From Muscardinus avellanarius (lineage: Eukaryota; Chordata; Mammalia; Rodentia; Gliridae): a stretch of 64,000 nt of DNA. The position numbers and the translations under genes are program-made. A model generated the notes under the pieces. It searched no databases and had not been told where the DNA came from. It was given only the letters and a program-made list of their open reading frames with translations. Location: assembly GCA_963383645.1 (NCBI GenBank), contig OY726571.1:83538119-83602118 (forward strand). The letters are read 5' to 3'. Each line of letters begins with the position of its first letter. The first letter of the stretch is position 1. Shown here piece by piece: positions 36,001 to 45,599 of this stretch.

Positions 36001-39000
36001 TAGCACATGCAGACCTTTCATTTCTGCTGAACAGATAAATAAAGGAGGGAAATTTTTAAAAAAAGAACATTAGGCTGAGGGTGTATCTGTGGTAGAGTGC
36101 ATGTTTAGCATGAATGAGACCGATTCAATTCTTAGCACCACCAAAAAAGAATACTTTTATCTACTTTAATGGGAAAGTACATTGTATACTGTGTGAGAAT
36201 TTATAATCTCACAATTCCTCAAGTATAATAAAAAACAATGGCCTAAGCAACAACTTCATTAATTTCAGATTAAGTACCACTGCTAACCTTCTCTCATGCA
36301 TAGCATTAAACAATGTAGGGTTTCTCTGTACATGTTCTAGTCACTACCTAGGGCACCAAAACATGACACAAGAATACAAATGCATACTCATAGCTTCCCA
36401 GAAGGAAAAAGTAATTATTGGGGTCAAGGGTCTTTTTTTCCATCTAGATTCGTGAAGAAAATCTGGTTTATTTGCACAAGAATGAATATGTAGCTGATGC
36501 CAATCAACAGAGATTTGAAAGTAAAATTGTACCTACAATAACCGAAATATAACACAATCCACTCTTAATTATCCCTGACAATCGAGGTGGAATTTTTTCA
36601 AAGAATCACTTATAATGTGTTTTTCTTGTGGTCTGTGACATCTCCCAACTTAACTTCTTGTCAGAATTGCTGACAAACAGACCAATTAATGGAGATCTAA
36701 GCTTGATATTCTTTCATTTCACTTTGTTTCCTGCTGCTGAAAAGGGCAACAGTATCAAAGAAAAAGATGCTTGATACCTGGACAATTAGCCCTAATGTTA
36801 GAATATACCCACCTCACACAAAAATCAAACTACTTTCCTCATACTGAGAGCTAGGGTTTATTGTTCACCACTCCTTTACAATCCTATAGTATACGCAGAC
36901 TCAGTGCGGTGCAGAGCTACCCACGAGGACAAGCTCCTGTGTCCGAGCTCTCCAGGGAGGCAGGGACAGGAGAAAGTGAGTGAGAGTGAAAGGGAGTTTG
37001 GAGAGGGTCGTGGAAGAGGCTTTTCTGACTGTTATTCAATTTTAGCTGATTCCGATGAACGGATTCACTTTTGTATCGGCCTTTCAGTTTCAGTAACTAT
37101 AAAAAGATCTTAATTCTTTCACTGGACCCTCTCAAACTGTGCTATGCGTGGGAATCACGCAGCAATGCTCTCTATGAGGATAGGCTCCACCGTTTACAGA
37201 CCTTCTCCTTTCACTTAAGTTATGACACAGCAGTGACTAGGGAGAAGGGAAAGCCTGAGGTTATCTGAATAACTCAGTTCCATGGAATGGTGACATGAAA
37301 TAAATAAAAACTACCTTAGGGATGTGAGCATGCAGGAATAAAACATAAACACATTAGAATAACCGGTACACAGAAAAAAACCCTACAAAAATGTTTAAAA
37401 ATTTTCCTTTCTTCTTAAAGTTGTCTTTACCACATGCTGATATAAGTCTATGGAATTTAATTACAGAAGAACTATATGTAGTCAGCCCTTCATATCCCAG
37501 GTTCTGAATCCTCAAATTCAGTCAATCTTGGAACAAAAATATTTTTAGAAAATGCATCTGTACTGAACATGTTCAGACTCTTTTTCTTGTCATTATTCCT
37601 GAGACAATACAGAATAACAACCATCTGTATAGCATTTACATTGACTTACGTGTAAGTGCTCTACAGGGGTTGGGAGTAGAGCTCAGTTGAGCTCAAGGCT
37701 CTGTGTGTTCAATCTCCAGCATTTCAAAAATTTTAAAAGGTAAAAAAAAAAAATGTAGTCTAAAGATAAATTAAAAGCATACAGGAGAATGTGTGTAGGT
37801 TATATGCAAATGCTACACATTCTTTTATAAGGGACTTAAGCTTCTGTGGATTTTGGTATCTGCAGAGGCTCCTGAAACTAATCCCCTGCAGACTGAGGGA
37901 CAACTGTATTGGATACAATACCTAGCAGGAGCCCCAGGGTCCTGAAGAGTGCCCTGCCCACAAAGCCCTCCTGAACATGAGCGCATCTGACTGATACCAG
38001 CAGGTTCCACCCTTGGTTTTCTAGCCACATTTCTACTGGCCATCCTATCACAACTGTCCTCTAAAGTGGAGCAACTTCCTTCTGCCCACAAGTGCATGGC
38101 CAAATGTTTCAAGGCTTTCTTTCATGAGACACAGCAGCATTCTTACATCTGAGAAAAGAGCAGATGGGAGGCCAGGCATGTAGGGAGAGCCTGCTGAAAC
38201 CTAAACCTGAGCCCCAACTATGCCTTGTCCTTTAATCCTCAAAAAAGTGGCTCCAGCGCGTGGCCTCAGGGCAGCGCAAGCAGCTGTGTGCTCCACCCGA
38301 GGTGGGCAGTGGCCTATCCTCAGATCAGATTATGTTCCATTGCATTATTTCAGCCAACATATGAATGAATGACTTCGAAGAATATATTCTAATATAGACA
38401 AAGGAAAACCCACAAAATAAATGGACTGTCTGTGACATACATATACCCTGCATATTAATAAACTCACATGGCACTCATGATGCAAAACCAATCACCAAAA
38501 GGAACAAGACAGCCTCTATGCTGTGCCATTTTCAGTTTAAATTTCTTTACTTCCATGGAATTGAGTTTGGCTTCAAGTGTACAAAAAAAATCATATAAAG
38601 TAATTCAAATAATTATACGTTTATAGTTATGTTGATCTTTGCTTATTTTTTAAAATAATCAACTGCAAAGAAAAAAGGAAGTATGAATCTAGTACAAATC
38701 TCCAAAGATTTGCAAGTTAGACCTAGGATGTATGTACCTAATTTGTTCTATTTAATGAGGGACATAAAGCCTTTCAATAATCAACAAGGCTTCCCACAGC
38801 CTTCCAAGCTTTTAAAAAAGAGAGCTAAGAAAAGAATCCTAAGTACAAAAGCAAATGCCCAAAAACTGTAATAACAAAGCAATATTAAAGCTTTAAGAAT
38901 TATAGTCATGCCCCTGAGAGGTTAGAGAATATACCTGACAAGACAGGAAACGCTTGCAGGGATATGCTTGTTGGTCTGATCTGAGTACTTCATCATCTTT

Positions 39001-42000
39001 TATTTCAACACTGCAGATCAACATTTCTTCTCACTCCCCCCTCTCCTGCCTGAGGCCCAGCCCCTCTGGCCCCGTGCCAGAAGACTCTCTGGGAGGTTTG
39101 AGCCCTGACACTGCACACTGTCCACTTACTCGGAGCTGCTGTTGCTGCTGTGGCTCAGAGGGTCAGAGGGACGGCTAGAGTCCAGGACATGGATCCCCAG
39201 TGAGTTGATTGCGCGCATTAAAATAGTCACCATTGCCTCAACTGGAAGTTTCTCAAGAACAATCACCCGGCAGCGGCTCAGAAGAGCAGCATTGACCTGG
39301 AAGGACGGGTTTTCAGTTGTGGCCCCAATCAGGGTGATCGTCCCACATTCCACGTGAGGAAGGAAAGTGTCCTGATCATGGGAAGAAAAGAGAAGAAAGT
39401 GACTCCAGTGAACAGCCACCTGCAGAATCCTCCGTAAGTTGGCTCCCAATCCTTTCCTTTTCCTAATTTTTACCTTTATAGACTATTCACTGAATATAAA
39501 TAAAACATTTGGGAGAGTATAACTCTTGGTTTTTAAGTCCAAAACATGTCTTCTAGAATGTCAGTGTCTAAGCCTGACAGACACTGCTGGTAGAGTAATA
39601 GCTCTAAGTAATGTTCTTAGTTTCAACAGAAAGAACTTTACTTAGAATGTATACCTTCTGCAAAGGCTTAAACATAGTTTATATATGCATCTATTATTTA
39701 GTAACAGGAAACATAAAAACATGTTTCCAAAATCCTTTTCTACTGAGGGATTCAATCATATTGTTACTTTTCCTAGCAAGCTTGGTGAGTATGTAACTGT
39801 CAGGCTCTAGCTTATGAAGAAATTCTATGAGTCAGGGTCCCAGGTAAATCTATGTTTACATCTACTTGGAACTCTAAAGGGTCTGTTTATTCATATTTTG
39901 GGAGAAATGCTTATAGGTGTTGTGAAATATTTTTATCTGCAACTAAAATGCTGCAGCAAAATAAATTTTTTAAAAAGTACACCTGAAAATTATTTTAATG
40001 TCTATTTGGAAAAAGGGGGCTTTGTAATAAAAATAAATTGTATCCTTTTATTTCTAAAATCCATTGAAATACACTATCAATGTGATTTGATGAGAGCCTG
40101 AAGGCATATTCTTTAATTTTGAAAATAGGAGGAAATAAAAGGCATGAAAATAATGATCTCAAAATCAAGTTCAATTGTTCACAATGACTCCTCTAATATT
40201 TTAGATTAAAACATTCTAAAATTTGGAAACCTGATCCAAAGTGGCTTTTCTGATGCACACAGCTCAGAGATATACTGATTATCTCATTTATCAGATAAAG
40301 CATTCTTACCAAAATAACACTACATATGAAAAAACAGGCTAGAAGGAGACAGGCTGACATGTCTGTTCCCTTGCAGACAGAGTTAATAATAGTCCCTACA
40401 ATTTGTATGGCACTATATATTTTTCAAAGTATCTCAGACAATTATTTTACTTGAAGTACACAATAACCAAAAGACAGACGGAAGTTAATATACCTGCTGA
40501 GATTTATTGAATCGATGAATCTCATCAATAAAAAGGATGGTTTTCCTTTTGAAAAAGCTCTTTTCATTCTGAGCTTGTTTTATGACATCTCGCACATCAG
40601 TTGTCTTGGCATTTGTTGCAGACAGTGTCACAAACCTTATGCTATGTTTCTTGCTGTTGTTGGCTATGATGTGAGCCAGGGTGGTCTAGAAAAGATGATA
40701 TACACAGTTTGAAAAGCCATGGTGCTACAAACATACTTACCAAGCAACTTGAACTCTGAAGGTCACTCAGAGGCACAGATACCAGCTCAGAGAACACCAG
40801 CAGTTTTAACCTTTACAAACATAAACTACTACCTAAATAAAACGGGAAAGCAACTAACTTTAGGATGATTCTGACCATTTCTTCTTTGTCCCTAAGTTCT
40901 TTTGATTCCCTTTGGGGGGATAAAGATCTCTGGCATCCCAGCAGAATGGCTGTCTTGATTTAGCAGTGTTTTGAGTGACAGCTCTGACCTCTTACCAAAT
41001 AGGGAGAAAAATTCTTCCCTTTCTAGACAATTTGCATATGAAGGACCTAGGTGTAGATCGCACCCCACGATGGGTAGGTCAGCAGAGCTGATGAACAAAG
41101 GAGAATGAATGGGCCTTCAAGTTGAGAGATCAGTAACATCCACCTCGTGTTTAAGATGGCTGCGTGCCACTTCTGAATGTTTGTACTCCAGAAAGAAATG
41201 AACAGCATTTTGCTCCTGTTAGCACTCTCTAGAAAACAAAGGAGCTCTCCAAGGGAAAGCACTGTTCATTGAGAACCTGGCCCTCACCCTCAATATTGTA
41301 CTCAAAAAAATGCATGTCCTACTATTATTGTTTTCAGGACTATAGCTAAGAATGGGGAGAAAGAAAAAGGGAAGACTGTTTAATTAGTGTGACAATTTTG
41401 CTCCTGAATGGAAAGGTGGCACTTTTTATTTTCTAAAAGTTGCATAGCACCATTAGACACTGCAACCACTTCTTTTATGCATGACGGCCTACCCCGGCCA
41501 TTGAGAATCTCACTTTCACGCCACATAGCATTGCGACTGGCTCACTGAGCAGCTGGGCCCAGTCAACCTCTCGCACTATGTCTTCTGTGACTCATCCCTT
41601 CATCTCCCTGCAGACCTTTCCGCTGTTGTTTGGGATCTTCAATAAATGATTGCACATTCTCGTAATGTTACATAAAGGCTTTAAAACTACCAAGAACGCT
41701 ACTGCTGTAAGTCCCCTTAATAGGGTAACAACTAAATCCATGGGAAGAGACATCATCTCTGCCATCCTCATAAAATGTTATCTGGGGGGCTGGGGGTGTG
41801 CAGGTCAGTGGTAGAACATGTGCTTGGCATGTGCAAGCCCTGGGTTCAATCCTCAGCACCAAAAACTAAAAAATGGTATTTGGGATACATCTGACAGCCT
41901 AGCCAAAGGGAAAACATGAGTACAAACAAGAGTGCACAGAAGGGCAGCTGCATTCCAGGAACTGGTGTGAAGAGGCTGGTTTAGCCGTAAGGGATGGAGC

Positions 42001-43678
42001 TGCAAAGAATCATGAATGCCCGTATGTATGAAGGAGTCTGATTCTCTAATCTAGCAGACCTCCTTACACTCTGACTACTCTGAAATTCTGCCTGTTACTC
42101 ACTAGTGCTCCTTCTCCTTCCTTTATGAATGGCAGCGTTAAGCACCTCTTAGCTTCTCTTTTTCTCAAGTGTTCTTCCAATGACATCATGTTTTCTAGAT
42201 CCACAGTATGCTAACTGCCCCCTCTGTACTTAAGATAACCCCTAACAAACATGGCACTGGACACAAGACACTGGTGCTTCTTTTCTGAAATGCAAGGCTA
42301 CTTGTATGAGAAAAGTTATGGAAATGCTGCATGAAAATGACATATGGAACAGTTTTCATGATAGTTTTGAAAATCACTCTTGAACCACAAAAACTAGTGG
42401 GAGGGGAAGAAGGCACAACAGAAATAAAAAGGAATTTATTTTTTTTTTCAGAGCTGAACCCATATACAGACGACTGGGATATACAAATATTCCTTAACAA
42501 TTTTATAGTATGCTGTTTCATAACTGGGTCGCTAAAAATCGAGGTGTGTGTGGGAGGGGGAACGTACACAAAGCTAACTCCAGTTTGAGTCCACCTCATC
42601 TTGCAAAGCTCTAGGGATTCACAGACAGCTTCCTTTGAAAACGACCAACAAATGTATCTTATGAATGGGTGTGTGCGCGCAAGCGTGACTTGTTCACGCC
42701 CATCACAGACTGCGCTTGTGGACCTGGCACTGCCCCAACTCCGACACTGCCAGAGGCCCCCAGGCCTCACCGTCCCCGGGGCCGGGCGAATTATTACAGG
42801 ACTGCACCCCGCTGCCAGTGACATCACCTGCGGCCTCCGCGCGCAGGTCTGGCGGCCAGGACGGCACTCACCTTGCCGCATCCCGGAGGCCCCCACAGGA
42901 TGATGGAGGGGATCTCGTTGGTCTCCAGGAGCGAGCGCAGCAGGGTCTCCTGCCCCACCGCCCGGCTTTGCCCCACGTAGTCCTGCAGCGCGTCAGGACG
43001 CATCTTGTCTGCCAGGGGCTTGCCCTCCAGCATCTGCCGGATCTCCTCCACCAGCAGCGCCCGCGCGTGCGGGCGGCCCGAGCTGCTGGTCCCGAAGGCG
43101 GCGTCGGCGGCGTCCGCGTCCCACTGGCCCGGGTCGTCCTCGCCGTCCGCGTCCGCGTCGCCATCGCCGCCCGCCTCCTCCTCCTCCTGCGCCTCCGCCT
43201 CGTCCCAGCTGTGCGGGGACGCGCTGCCCGCCGCGGCGGCCGCGGCCGCCGGCCTCTTGCCCGCGCCCTTCCTGGCGGGGCTGCTGGAGCGCGCCACCGG
43301 GAAGTCGGGGATGAGGCGGGCGCCGCTGGGCGTGGGCGGCGCGTCGTAGCTCTCGCGGCTCTCGGTCTCGCCGCCGTCGTCGCCCTCCTCGCCCTCGCCC
43401 TCGCTGCTCTCGGCCGCCGTCGGGGTGGCGGGCTGCTTGAGCGCCGAGCTCTCCGACAGCCGCCGCCGCTTGGCCCCGGGCGGCGAGGCCCCCTTGGCGC
43501 GCTCCCCGGCGCGGTGCGGCCCGGCCGCGGGCTCCGCGTGCCCCGCGGGGTGCAGCAGCAGGCAGCGGTCCAGGTGCGAGTTGATGTGCGCGGCGGGCAT
43601 CATCTGCTGGCACACGGGGCACTGCACCTGGTGCAGCTGCGACAGGAAGGGGTCGTCTTCCGGCCCGCTCACCTCCAT
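23740..43678 (-). CDS. WRNIP1: WRNIP1 (Werner helicase-interacting protein 1), whole gene span, 7 exons
   Basis: The joined coding exons are 43678-42872, 40685-40494, 39371-39130, 30382-30153, 25468-25313, 24661-24582 and 24015-23740. They total 1983 bases, 660 residues plus stop; human WRNIP1 has about 665, the difference lying in the acidic linker. Every intron is GT-AG and every junction keeps frame. The family protein is a nuclear AAA+ ATPase of the RarA/Mgs1 group. It binds ubiquitin through its zinc finger and acts at stalled replication forks with WRN, DNA polymerase delta and translesion synthesis. Visible domains: UBZ4 (Cys20, Cys23, His35, Cys39), acidic linker (about 90-205), Walker A GPPGCGKT (263-270), Walker B with DE at 323-324, sensor-1 Asn354, and a C-terminal oligomerisation region. 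There is no frameshift or premature stop. Confidence 0.98.
24582..24661 (-). CDS. WRNIP1: WRNIP1 exon 6
   Basis: An 80-base exon encoding the last two bases of Gly543 through Glu569 ([20 protein letters not shown] and GMPECE). Acceptor ACAG at 24665-24662; donor GTAAAG from 24581. It is too short and too split to show as a long open frame, but it fits exactly between exons 5 and 7. Confidence 0.96.
25313..25468 (-). CDS. WRNIP1: WRNIP1 exon 5
   Basis: 156 bases covering Gly491 (split) to Gly543 (split). It contains the strongly conserved run [19 protein letters not shown], the signature of the RarA/WRNIP1 C-terminal domain. Acceptor GCAG at 25472-25469; donor GTGAGT from 25312. Confidence 0.97.
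26230..26625 (+). mobile_element. LINE-1 3' fragment in WRNIP1 intron 4
   Basis: GCTGGAATTTTACTTAGCCATGAAGAACAAAAATC, GGAAAATGGATGGAACTAGG, GCTCACATGTGGAAGAG and TACTATGAAGTGTGAGTACAAGG form the end of an L1 and its 3' UTR. A similar copy lies at 52895-53390. It is antisense to WRNIP1. Confidence 0.7.
26944..27163 (-). mobile_element. B1-ID type SINE in WRNIP1 intron 4
   Basis: A T run and GCAGTACGGGGATGGAACCCAAGG lead to GTGTGTGCCACCATACCTGGCT. It is sense with respect to WRNIP1 transcription. Confidence 0.92.
27525..27725 (+). mobile_element. MIR
   Basis: GAGCATGGGCTCTGGGGCCAGACAGCCTGGG, ATGCAGCCATGGGTGAGTTCC, TCCTCACCTGTAAAATG and GCCTGGCACACAGTAAGCC follow the MIR consensus along its length. 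Confidence 0.85.
27747..27970 (+). mobile_element. B1-ID SINE with intact target-site duplication
   Basis: GCCGGGCGTGGTGACGCACGC to TACCACC and a 24-A tail. It is flanked by a perfect 16-base direct repeat AAAGAAACCCTTTTTT at 27731-27746 and 27971-27986. Many CpGs are retained. It is a young insertion in WRNIP1 intron 4. Confidence 0.96.
28590..28700 (+). mobile_element. MIR-like fragment
   Basis: TACCACTTGCTCTGTGACTTGAGGCAGATTC and AAATGGGTAATATTAACAAGC follow the MIR core (tissue of a short fragment, low certainty on edges). Confidence 0.55.
30153..30382 (-). CDS. WRNIP1: WRNIP1 exon 4
   Basis: 230 bases, residues 414 (split Glu) to 491 (split Gly). It includes [20 protein letters not shown], where the DARAGLN segment is the family's sensor-2-like arginine region at the end of the AAA+ lid. 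Acceptor TTACAG; donor GTGAGT from 30152. Confidence 0.97.
32372..32441. repeat. Perfect 32-bp inverted repeat (hairpin) in WRNIP1 intron 3
   Basis: The left arm 32372-32403 is the exact reverse complement of the right arm 32410-32441, with a six-base loop TGATAT. The arms begin TATAGTTTCACATTCTTTAA. There is not one mismatch in 32 pairs. The form fits a palindromic MITE, a recent template-switch inverted duplication, or a small-RNA precursor. Confidence 0.98.
32529..32727 (-). mobile_element. B1-ID type SINE in WRNIP1 intron 3
   Basis: A T run, GCGGGTCTGGAGATGGACCC, and an end at CACCACGTCTGGC. A 10-base duplication TGTGTTTGTA flanks it (32515-32524 and 32728-32737). Confidence 0.92.
34120..34315 (+). 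mobile_element. MIR-like SINE
   Basis: GTGATCATGGACATGTTATGAACC, GCCTCCATATCCTCATC and GCTTGGCATATCATAAGCACTCC follow the MIR layout in WRNIP1 intron 3. Confidence 0.6.
34550..34985 (+). mobile_element. Old interspersed repeat, LTR-like (family unresolved)
   Basis: AATGTTAAGTCCTAACTCTC, GTGACCTTACTTGGAAATAGGGTCTTTGC, CCTTATAAAAGACAG and AGTTTGTGGTCATTTGTTAC appear in the order of a dispersed mammalian repeat. The 68-codon plus and 120-codon minus open frames here are repeat-borne. Confidence 0.55.
35000..36065. other. WRNIP1 intron 3 segment, nothing firmly recognised
   Basis: A 132-codon plus-strand open frame at 35293-35691 has no recognisable motif and no flanking splice logic. The part at 35785-35930 has weak L2-like wording (TTCTTCAAAGCTCAACTTGACGTCC). 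I make no gene call. Confidence 0.35.
36071..36150 (+). mobile_element. ID-type SINE
   Basis: GGCTGAGGGTGTATCTGTGGTAGAGTGC, a TTTAGCATGAATGAGACC centre, and a tail CACCACCAAAAAAG. This is the classic ID body with the second variable block that the shorter B1-ID tails lack. Confidence 0.8.
36160..37475. other. WRNIP1 intron 3 segment, nothing recognised
   Basis: AT-rich intronic sequence. The open frames at 36904-37268 have no motif or splice support. Confidence 0.4.
37481..37906 (+). mobile_element. MER2-like Tigger DNA transposon, split by an ID element
   Basis: The left end GTCAGCCCTTCATATCCCAGG and the right end GACTGAGGGACAACTG are the Tigger/MER2 inverted termini, flanked by TA (37479-37480 and 37907-37908), the mariner-type target duplication. 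Internal matches include GCATCTGTACTGAACATG and GGGACTTAAGCTTCTGTGG. It is interrupted at 37668-37755. It is non-autonomous, with no transposase. Confidence 0.8.
37668..37755 (+). mobile_element. ID-type SINE nested in the MER2-like element
   Basis: GGGGTTGGGAGTAGAGCTCAGTTGAGCTCAAGGC followed by TTCAATCTCCAGCATTTC and an A-rich tail. The transposon's internal sequence resumes at TCTAAAG (37759). Confidence 0.7.
39130..39371 (-). CDS. WRNIP1: WRNIP1 exon 3
   Basis: 242 bases, residues 334-413 plus two bases of Glu414. It encodes [20 protein letters not shown] with sensor-1 Asn354 just after, then the LLSRC element with a likely arginine finger (Arg366), and ends in a serine-rich patch (SHSSNSSS). 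Acceptor CAG at 39374-39372; donor GTAAGT from 39129. The next intron, 8.7 kb, is the gene's largest. Confidence 0.97.
40494..40685 (-). CDS. WRNIP1: WRNIP1 exon 2
   Basis: 192 bases, residues 270-333. It starts with the Thr that completes the Walker A motif and carries Walker [17 protein letters not shown], with Asp323 and Glu324 for magnesium binding and hydrolysis. Acceptor CTAG at 40689-40686; donor GTATAT from 40493. Both ends are phase 0. Confidence 0.97.
41785..41870 (+). mobile_element. ID-type SINE in WRNIP1 intron 1
   Basis: GGGGGCTGGGGGTGTGCAGGTCAGTGGTAGAACATG, TTGGCATGTGCAAGCCC and GGTTCAATCCTCAGCACC show a full tRNA-like ID body with recognisable A and B box positions. Confidence 0.85.
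42872..43678 (-). CDS. WRNIP1: WRNIP1 exon 1 (first coding exon)
   Basis: 807 bases, residues 1-269. The start is chosen for its strong Kozak context, GCCGCCATGG, and because [20 protein letters not shown] matches the known N-terminus. The frame stays open upstream for 13 codons but reaches no ATG (a GTG lies at 43717). It encodes the UBZ4 finger, a Ser/Pro and Lys/Arg-rich stretch with [10 protein letters not shown] (a likely nuclear localisation signal), an alanine run and an Asp/Glu-rich tract. It ends at Lys269 inside Walker A. Donor GTGAGT from 42871. Confidence 0.98.
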
Positions 43679-43896
43679 GGCGGCCGCCGCCCTCCCCGGC
43701 GCCCGGCGCGGCCGCACCTGCCCCCGAGAACGCCGCGCCTCGGCTGCTCGCCGCTAGGCCCCGTGCCGCGCGACCCTCGCTCGGGGAGGCGGCAGGACGC
43801 GCTCGGGCCGGGGGAGGGCGCCGCTCATGCCTCACGTCCGGAGCTCCCGCGTCGGCCCGCCCTCGGCCCGCCGCTGGCGACGCCCCTCGCAGCGCG

Positions 43897-43910
43897 CTGG
43901 GATGTGTAGT
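43897..43910 (-). promoter_or_regulatory. ZNF143/Staf-like site 1
   Basis: Plus-strand CTGGGATGTGTAGT; on the minus strand ACTACACATCCCAG, close to the ACTACA...TTCCCAG consensus of ZNF143/Staf. Confidence 0.65.
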
Positions 43911-43952
43911 CCGCCGCCGTTTGCCCCCGCCGCCGGCATCGCCGCGCGCTGC

Positions 43953-43971
43953 CCTTCGGGAAATGCAGTCC
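43953..43971 (-). promoter_or_regulatory. ZNF143/Staf-like site 2
   Basis: Plus-strand CCTTCGGGAAATGCAGTCC, the reverse complement of an ACTACATTTCCC-type element with one change (TGCATTT). Confidence 0.65.
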
Positions 43972-44008
43972 GCGTCCGTGTGCGCAGGCGTAGCTGGCGC
44001 CTCGCGGG

Positions 44009-44029
44009 GCACTTCGGGAAATGTAGTCC
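44009..44029 (-). promoter_or_regulatory. ZNF143/Staf-like site 3
   Basis: Plus strand GCACTTCGGGAAATGTAGTC from 44009. Best match of the three. It lies 56 bases beyond site 2, which itself lies about 59 bases beyond site 1. Confidence 0.7.
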
Positions 44030-44060
44030 ATGGCCTGTTGCCTAGGCCGCCGCTCGTACA

Positions 44061-44069
44061 CTTCCGGTT
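44061..44069 (+). promoter_or_regulatory. ETS/GABP site CTTCCGGTT
   Basis: A full ETS core (CTTCCGG) at the upstream edge of the CpG island. Confidence 0.55.
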
Positions 44070-44116
44070 CCGAGCACCGCCTTTGTGAGGGGTCGCTGGG
44101 GTTGGAGCCGAGGGCG

Positions 44117-44127
44117 TGCGCCTGCGC
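44117..44127. promoter_or_regulatory. NRF1-like site TGCGCCTGCGC
   Basis: One base from the palindromic NRF1 consensus TGCGCATGCGC. A second partial match, TGCGCAGGCG, lies at 43981. Confidence 0.5.
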
Positions 44128-44229
44128 GGGGATACGCAACGGCGGAGTAGAATCTCCTTCGGGCTTTCACCGGTCCTCGGAGCCATAAACTGCGTTTGTG
44201 GCCTGAAGAGTCGTTTTCCAAGTTATGCA

Positions 44230-45115
44230 CTCACGGGGAAATGAATGCTAGTATGGGGAGTCCAGTTTCTAACGAAAGAGGGATGGGGTGGACTCTCAAA
44301 ACTCTCCAATAGACAACTCGAGAAAGGACTCAACAGAAAAAGCAAAACTAACATATGAAAAAAAAAAAAGTTCACTTAAGTGATTGCCAGAGAAATGCAA
44401 ATAAATGTGCTTTCCTGCCCCATTTAGATGTGCTGGCCTTTTTGCTAGTGATCTTTCACCCAAAGCACTAGCTTAAGAGATGGCTGCTCTCTGCTATATA
44501 ATAGTTACACATTGACAAACAAGCGTCTATCGCCTTAAATTGGCAGCAGGCCACCTTTTAAAGTTACATTGTAGACAGGGACAGAAAATGCTCTGCAGGA
44601 AAATAGAAACCAGATTAAAACAGTAACTGTGATATTCTTTGTCTTTGAAAGTATCATTTCCCACCGTTTCCTGCATTTCTGTAAACCTCCCCGTAACAAC
44701 CATCTACATATATACATATATCGATTTTCTTTCTCTTTTTCCCCCTTTGGTCTTGATTGCTCTGTTGCTTAGATTGTTTTTAACCTTGCAATTCAGGCTT
44801 CCACGTAGCTGGCGGGGCAGGGGGAGGGATGTACATTAATCTTTTTTTTTTTTTTAAATCAGGAAGTTAACGAATTGAGAAAGAATGAAAACTTACCTGA
44901 AATTTGACAAAAATAGCGTTTTTATTTAATCTACCACAAAGGAGCATCTCAATGAAAGTTATTGTAGGGAAGTTTTAAAATCATTTTTTCCTCTTAAGGT
45001 TTTGGTCATTTTAGTCTATGAAATAAATTGACAATAGCTAGCAGGAAAAGGAAAGGAACATACAAATTCTACCACATACCTAAGACATAGGAGTATTAGA
45101 CTCAAAGAAGAGAAC
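44230..45115. other. Intergenic, nothing recognised
   Basis: Upstream flank of WRNIP1 past the CpG island. AT-rich with short A and T runs. I see no exon or named repeat. Confidence 0.4.
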
Positions 45116-45118
45116 AAT

Positions 45119-45250
45119 GGCTCCCAGTACCTGGGAGGCTTAAATAGTCAGGTTCGAGACCAGATTCAGCAACTTAACAAGATCTTGTTTTAAAATCAAT
45201 AGTAATAAAACGGCCTGGGCGTGTAGGTCCTGGGTTCAATCACCAGGACT
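45119..45250 (+). mobile_element. B1-ID SINE, truncated and degraded
   Basis: CTCCCAGTACCTGGGAGGCTTAAATAG, CAGCAACTTAACAAGATCTTG and GGTCCTGGGTTCAATCACCAGG remain. The 5' head is missing. Confidence 0.7.
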
Positions 45251-45419
45251 ACTACTGTTACTCCTACTACAAAAAAAATTACACTATGTTCTTATATATG
45301 TAAGTATATATCTTTGTTTCCTAATGAGTGTTTTCAAAGGTATTGTCATAGAAAAACATACAGAAAGATTTAGTCACTTGTGTATATATAAATCCTCTCT
45401 CTCTGTCTCTCTCTCTGTC

Positions 45420-45450
45420 TTTGGTGATGCTGGGGGTTGAATCCAGGACC
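45420..45450 (-). mobile_element. ID tail fragment, inverted
   Basis: TTGGTGATGCTGGGGGTTGAATCCAGGACC next to a (TC)n run at 45395-45420. Confidence 0.5.
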
Positions 45451-45599
45451 TATTTTCATATATTTACTTAGCTTTTTATATAAATAAGACAAAAGGAAAA
45501 ATACAAACCAAAAGCATAATATTCCATATCTCTCTATATATTTTATTCCTGAAGCCACCTACACAGAGTTGAGCTGTTTGGGTGTGCTATGAGATAAAA

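Larger units (their letters stand above)
42690..44200 (-). promoter_or_regulatory. CpG-island promoter of WRNIP1
   Basis: This is the only long CpG-dense, GC-rich block in the window. It covers exon 1, the 5' UTR and about 500 bases upstream. No TATA box is evident, so dispersed initiation is expected at about 43720-43950. The upstream half holds three ZNF143-like elements, an ETS site and an NRF1-like site, typical of housekeeping DNA-maintenance genes. Long open frames across exon 1 in other frames are GC-driven shadows. Confidence 0.9.

Noticed and set aside
42195..42896. Minus-strand 233-codon open frame crossing the exon 1 donor
   Set aside because: It is out of frame with WRNIP1 and mostly intronic, with no motif. 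It would require ignoring a strong GTGAGT donor.
43679..43717. N-terminally extended WRNIP1 start at 43717
   Set aside because: The codon there is GTG, not ATG, while the ATG at 43678 has an optimal Kozak context and matches the family N-terminus.
42716..43909. Plus-strand 397-codon frame and other long frames over WRNIP1 exon 1
   Set aside because: They arise from stop-poor GC-rich sequence opposite or out of frame with the real exon. Composition is Arg/Ala/Gly/Pro-rich with no domain.
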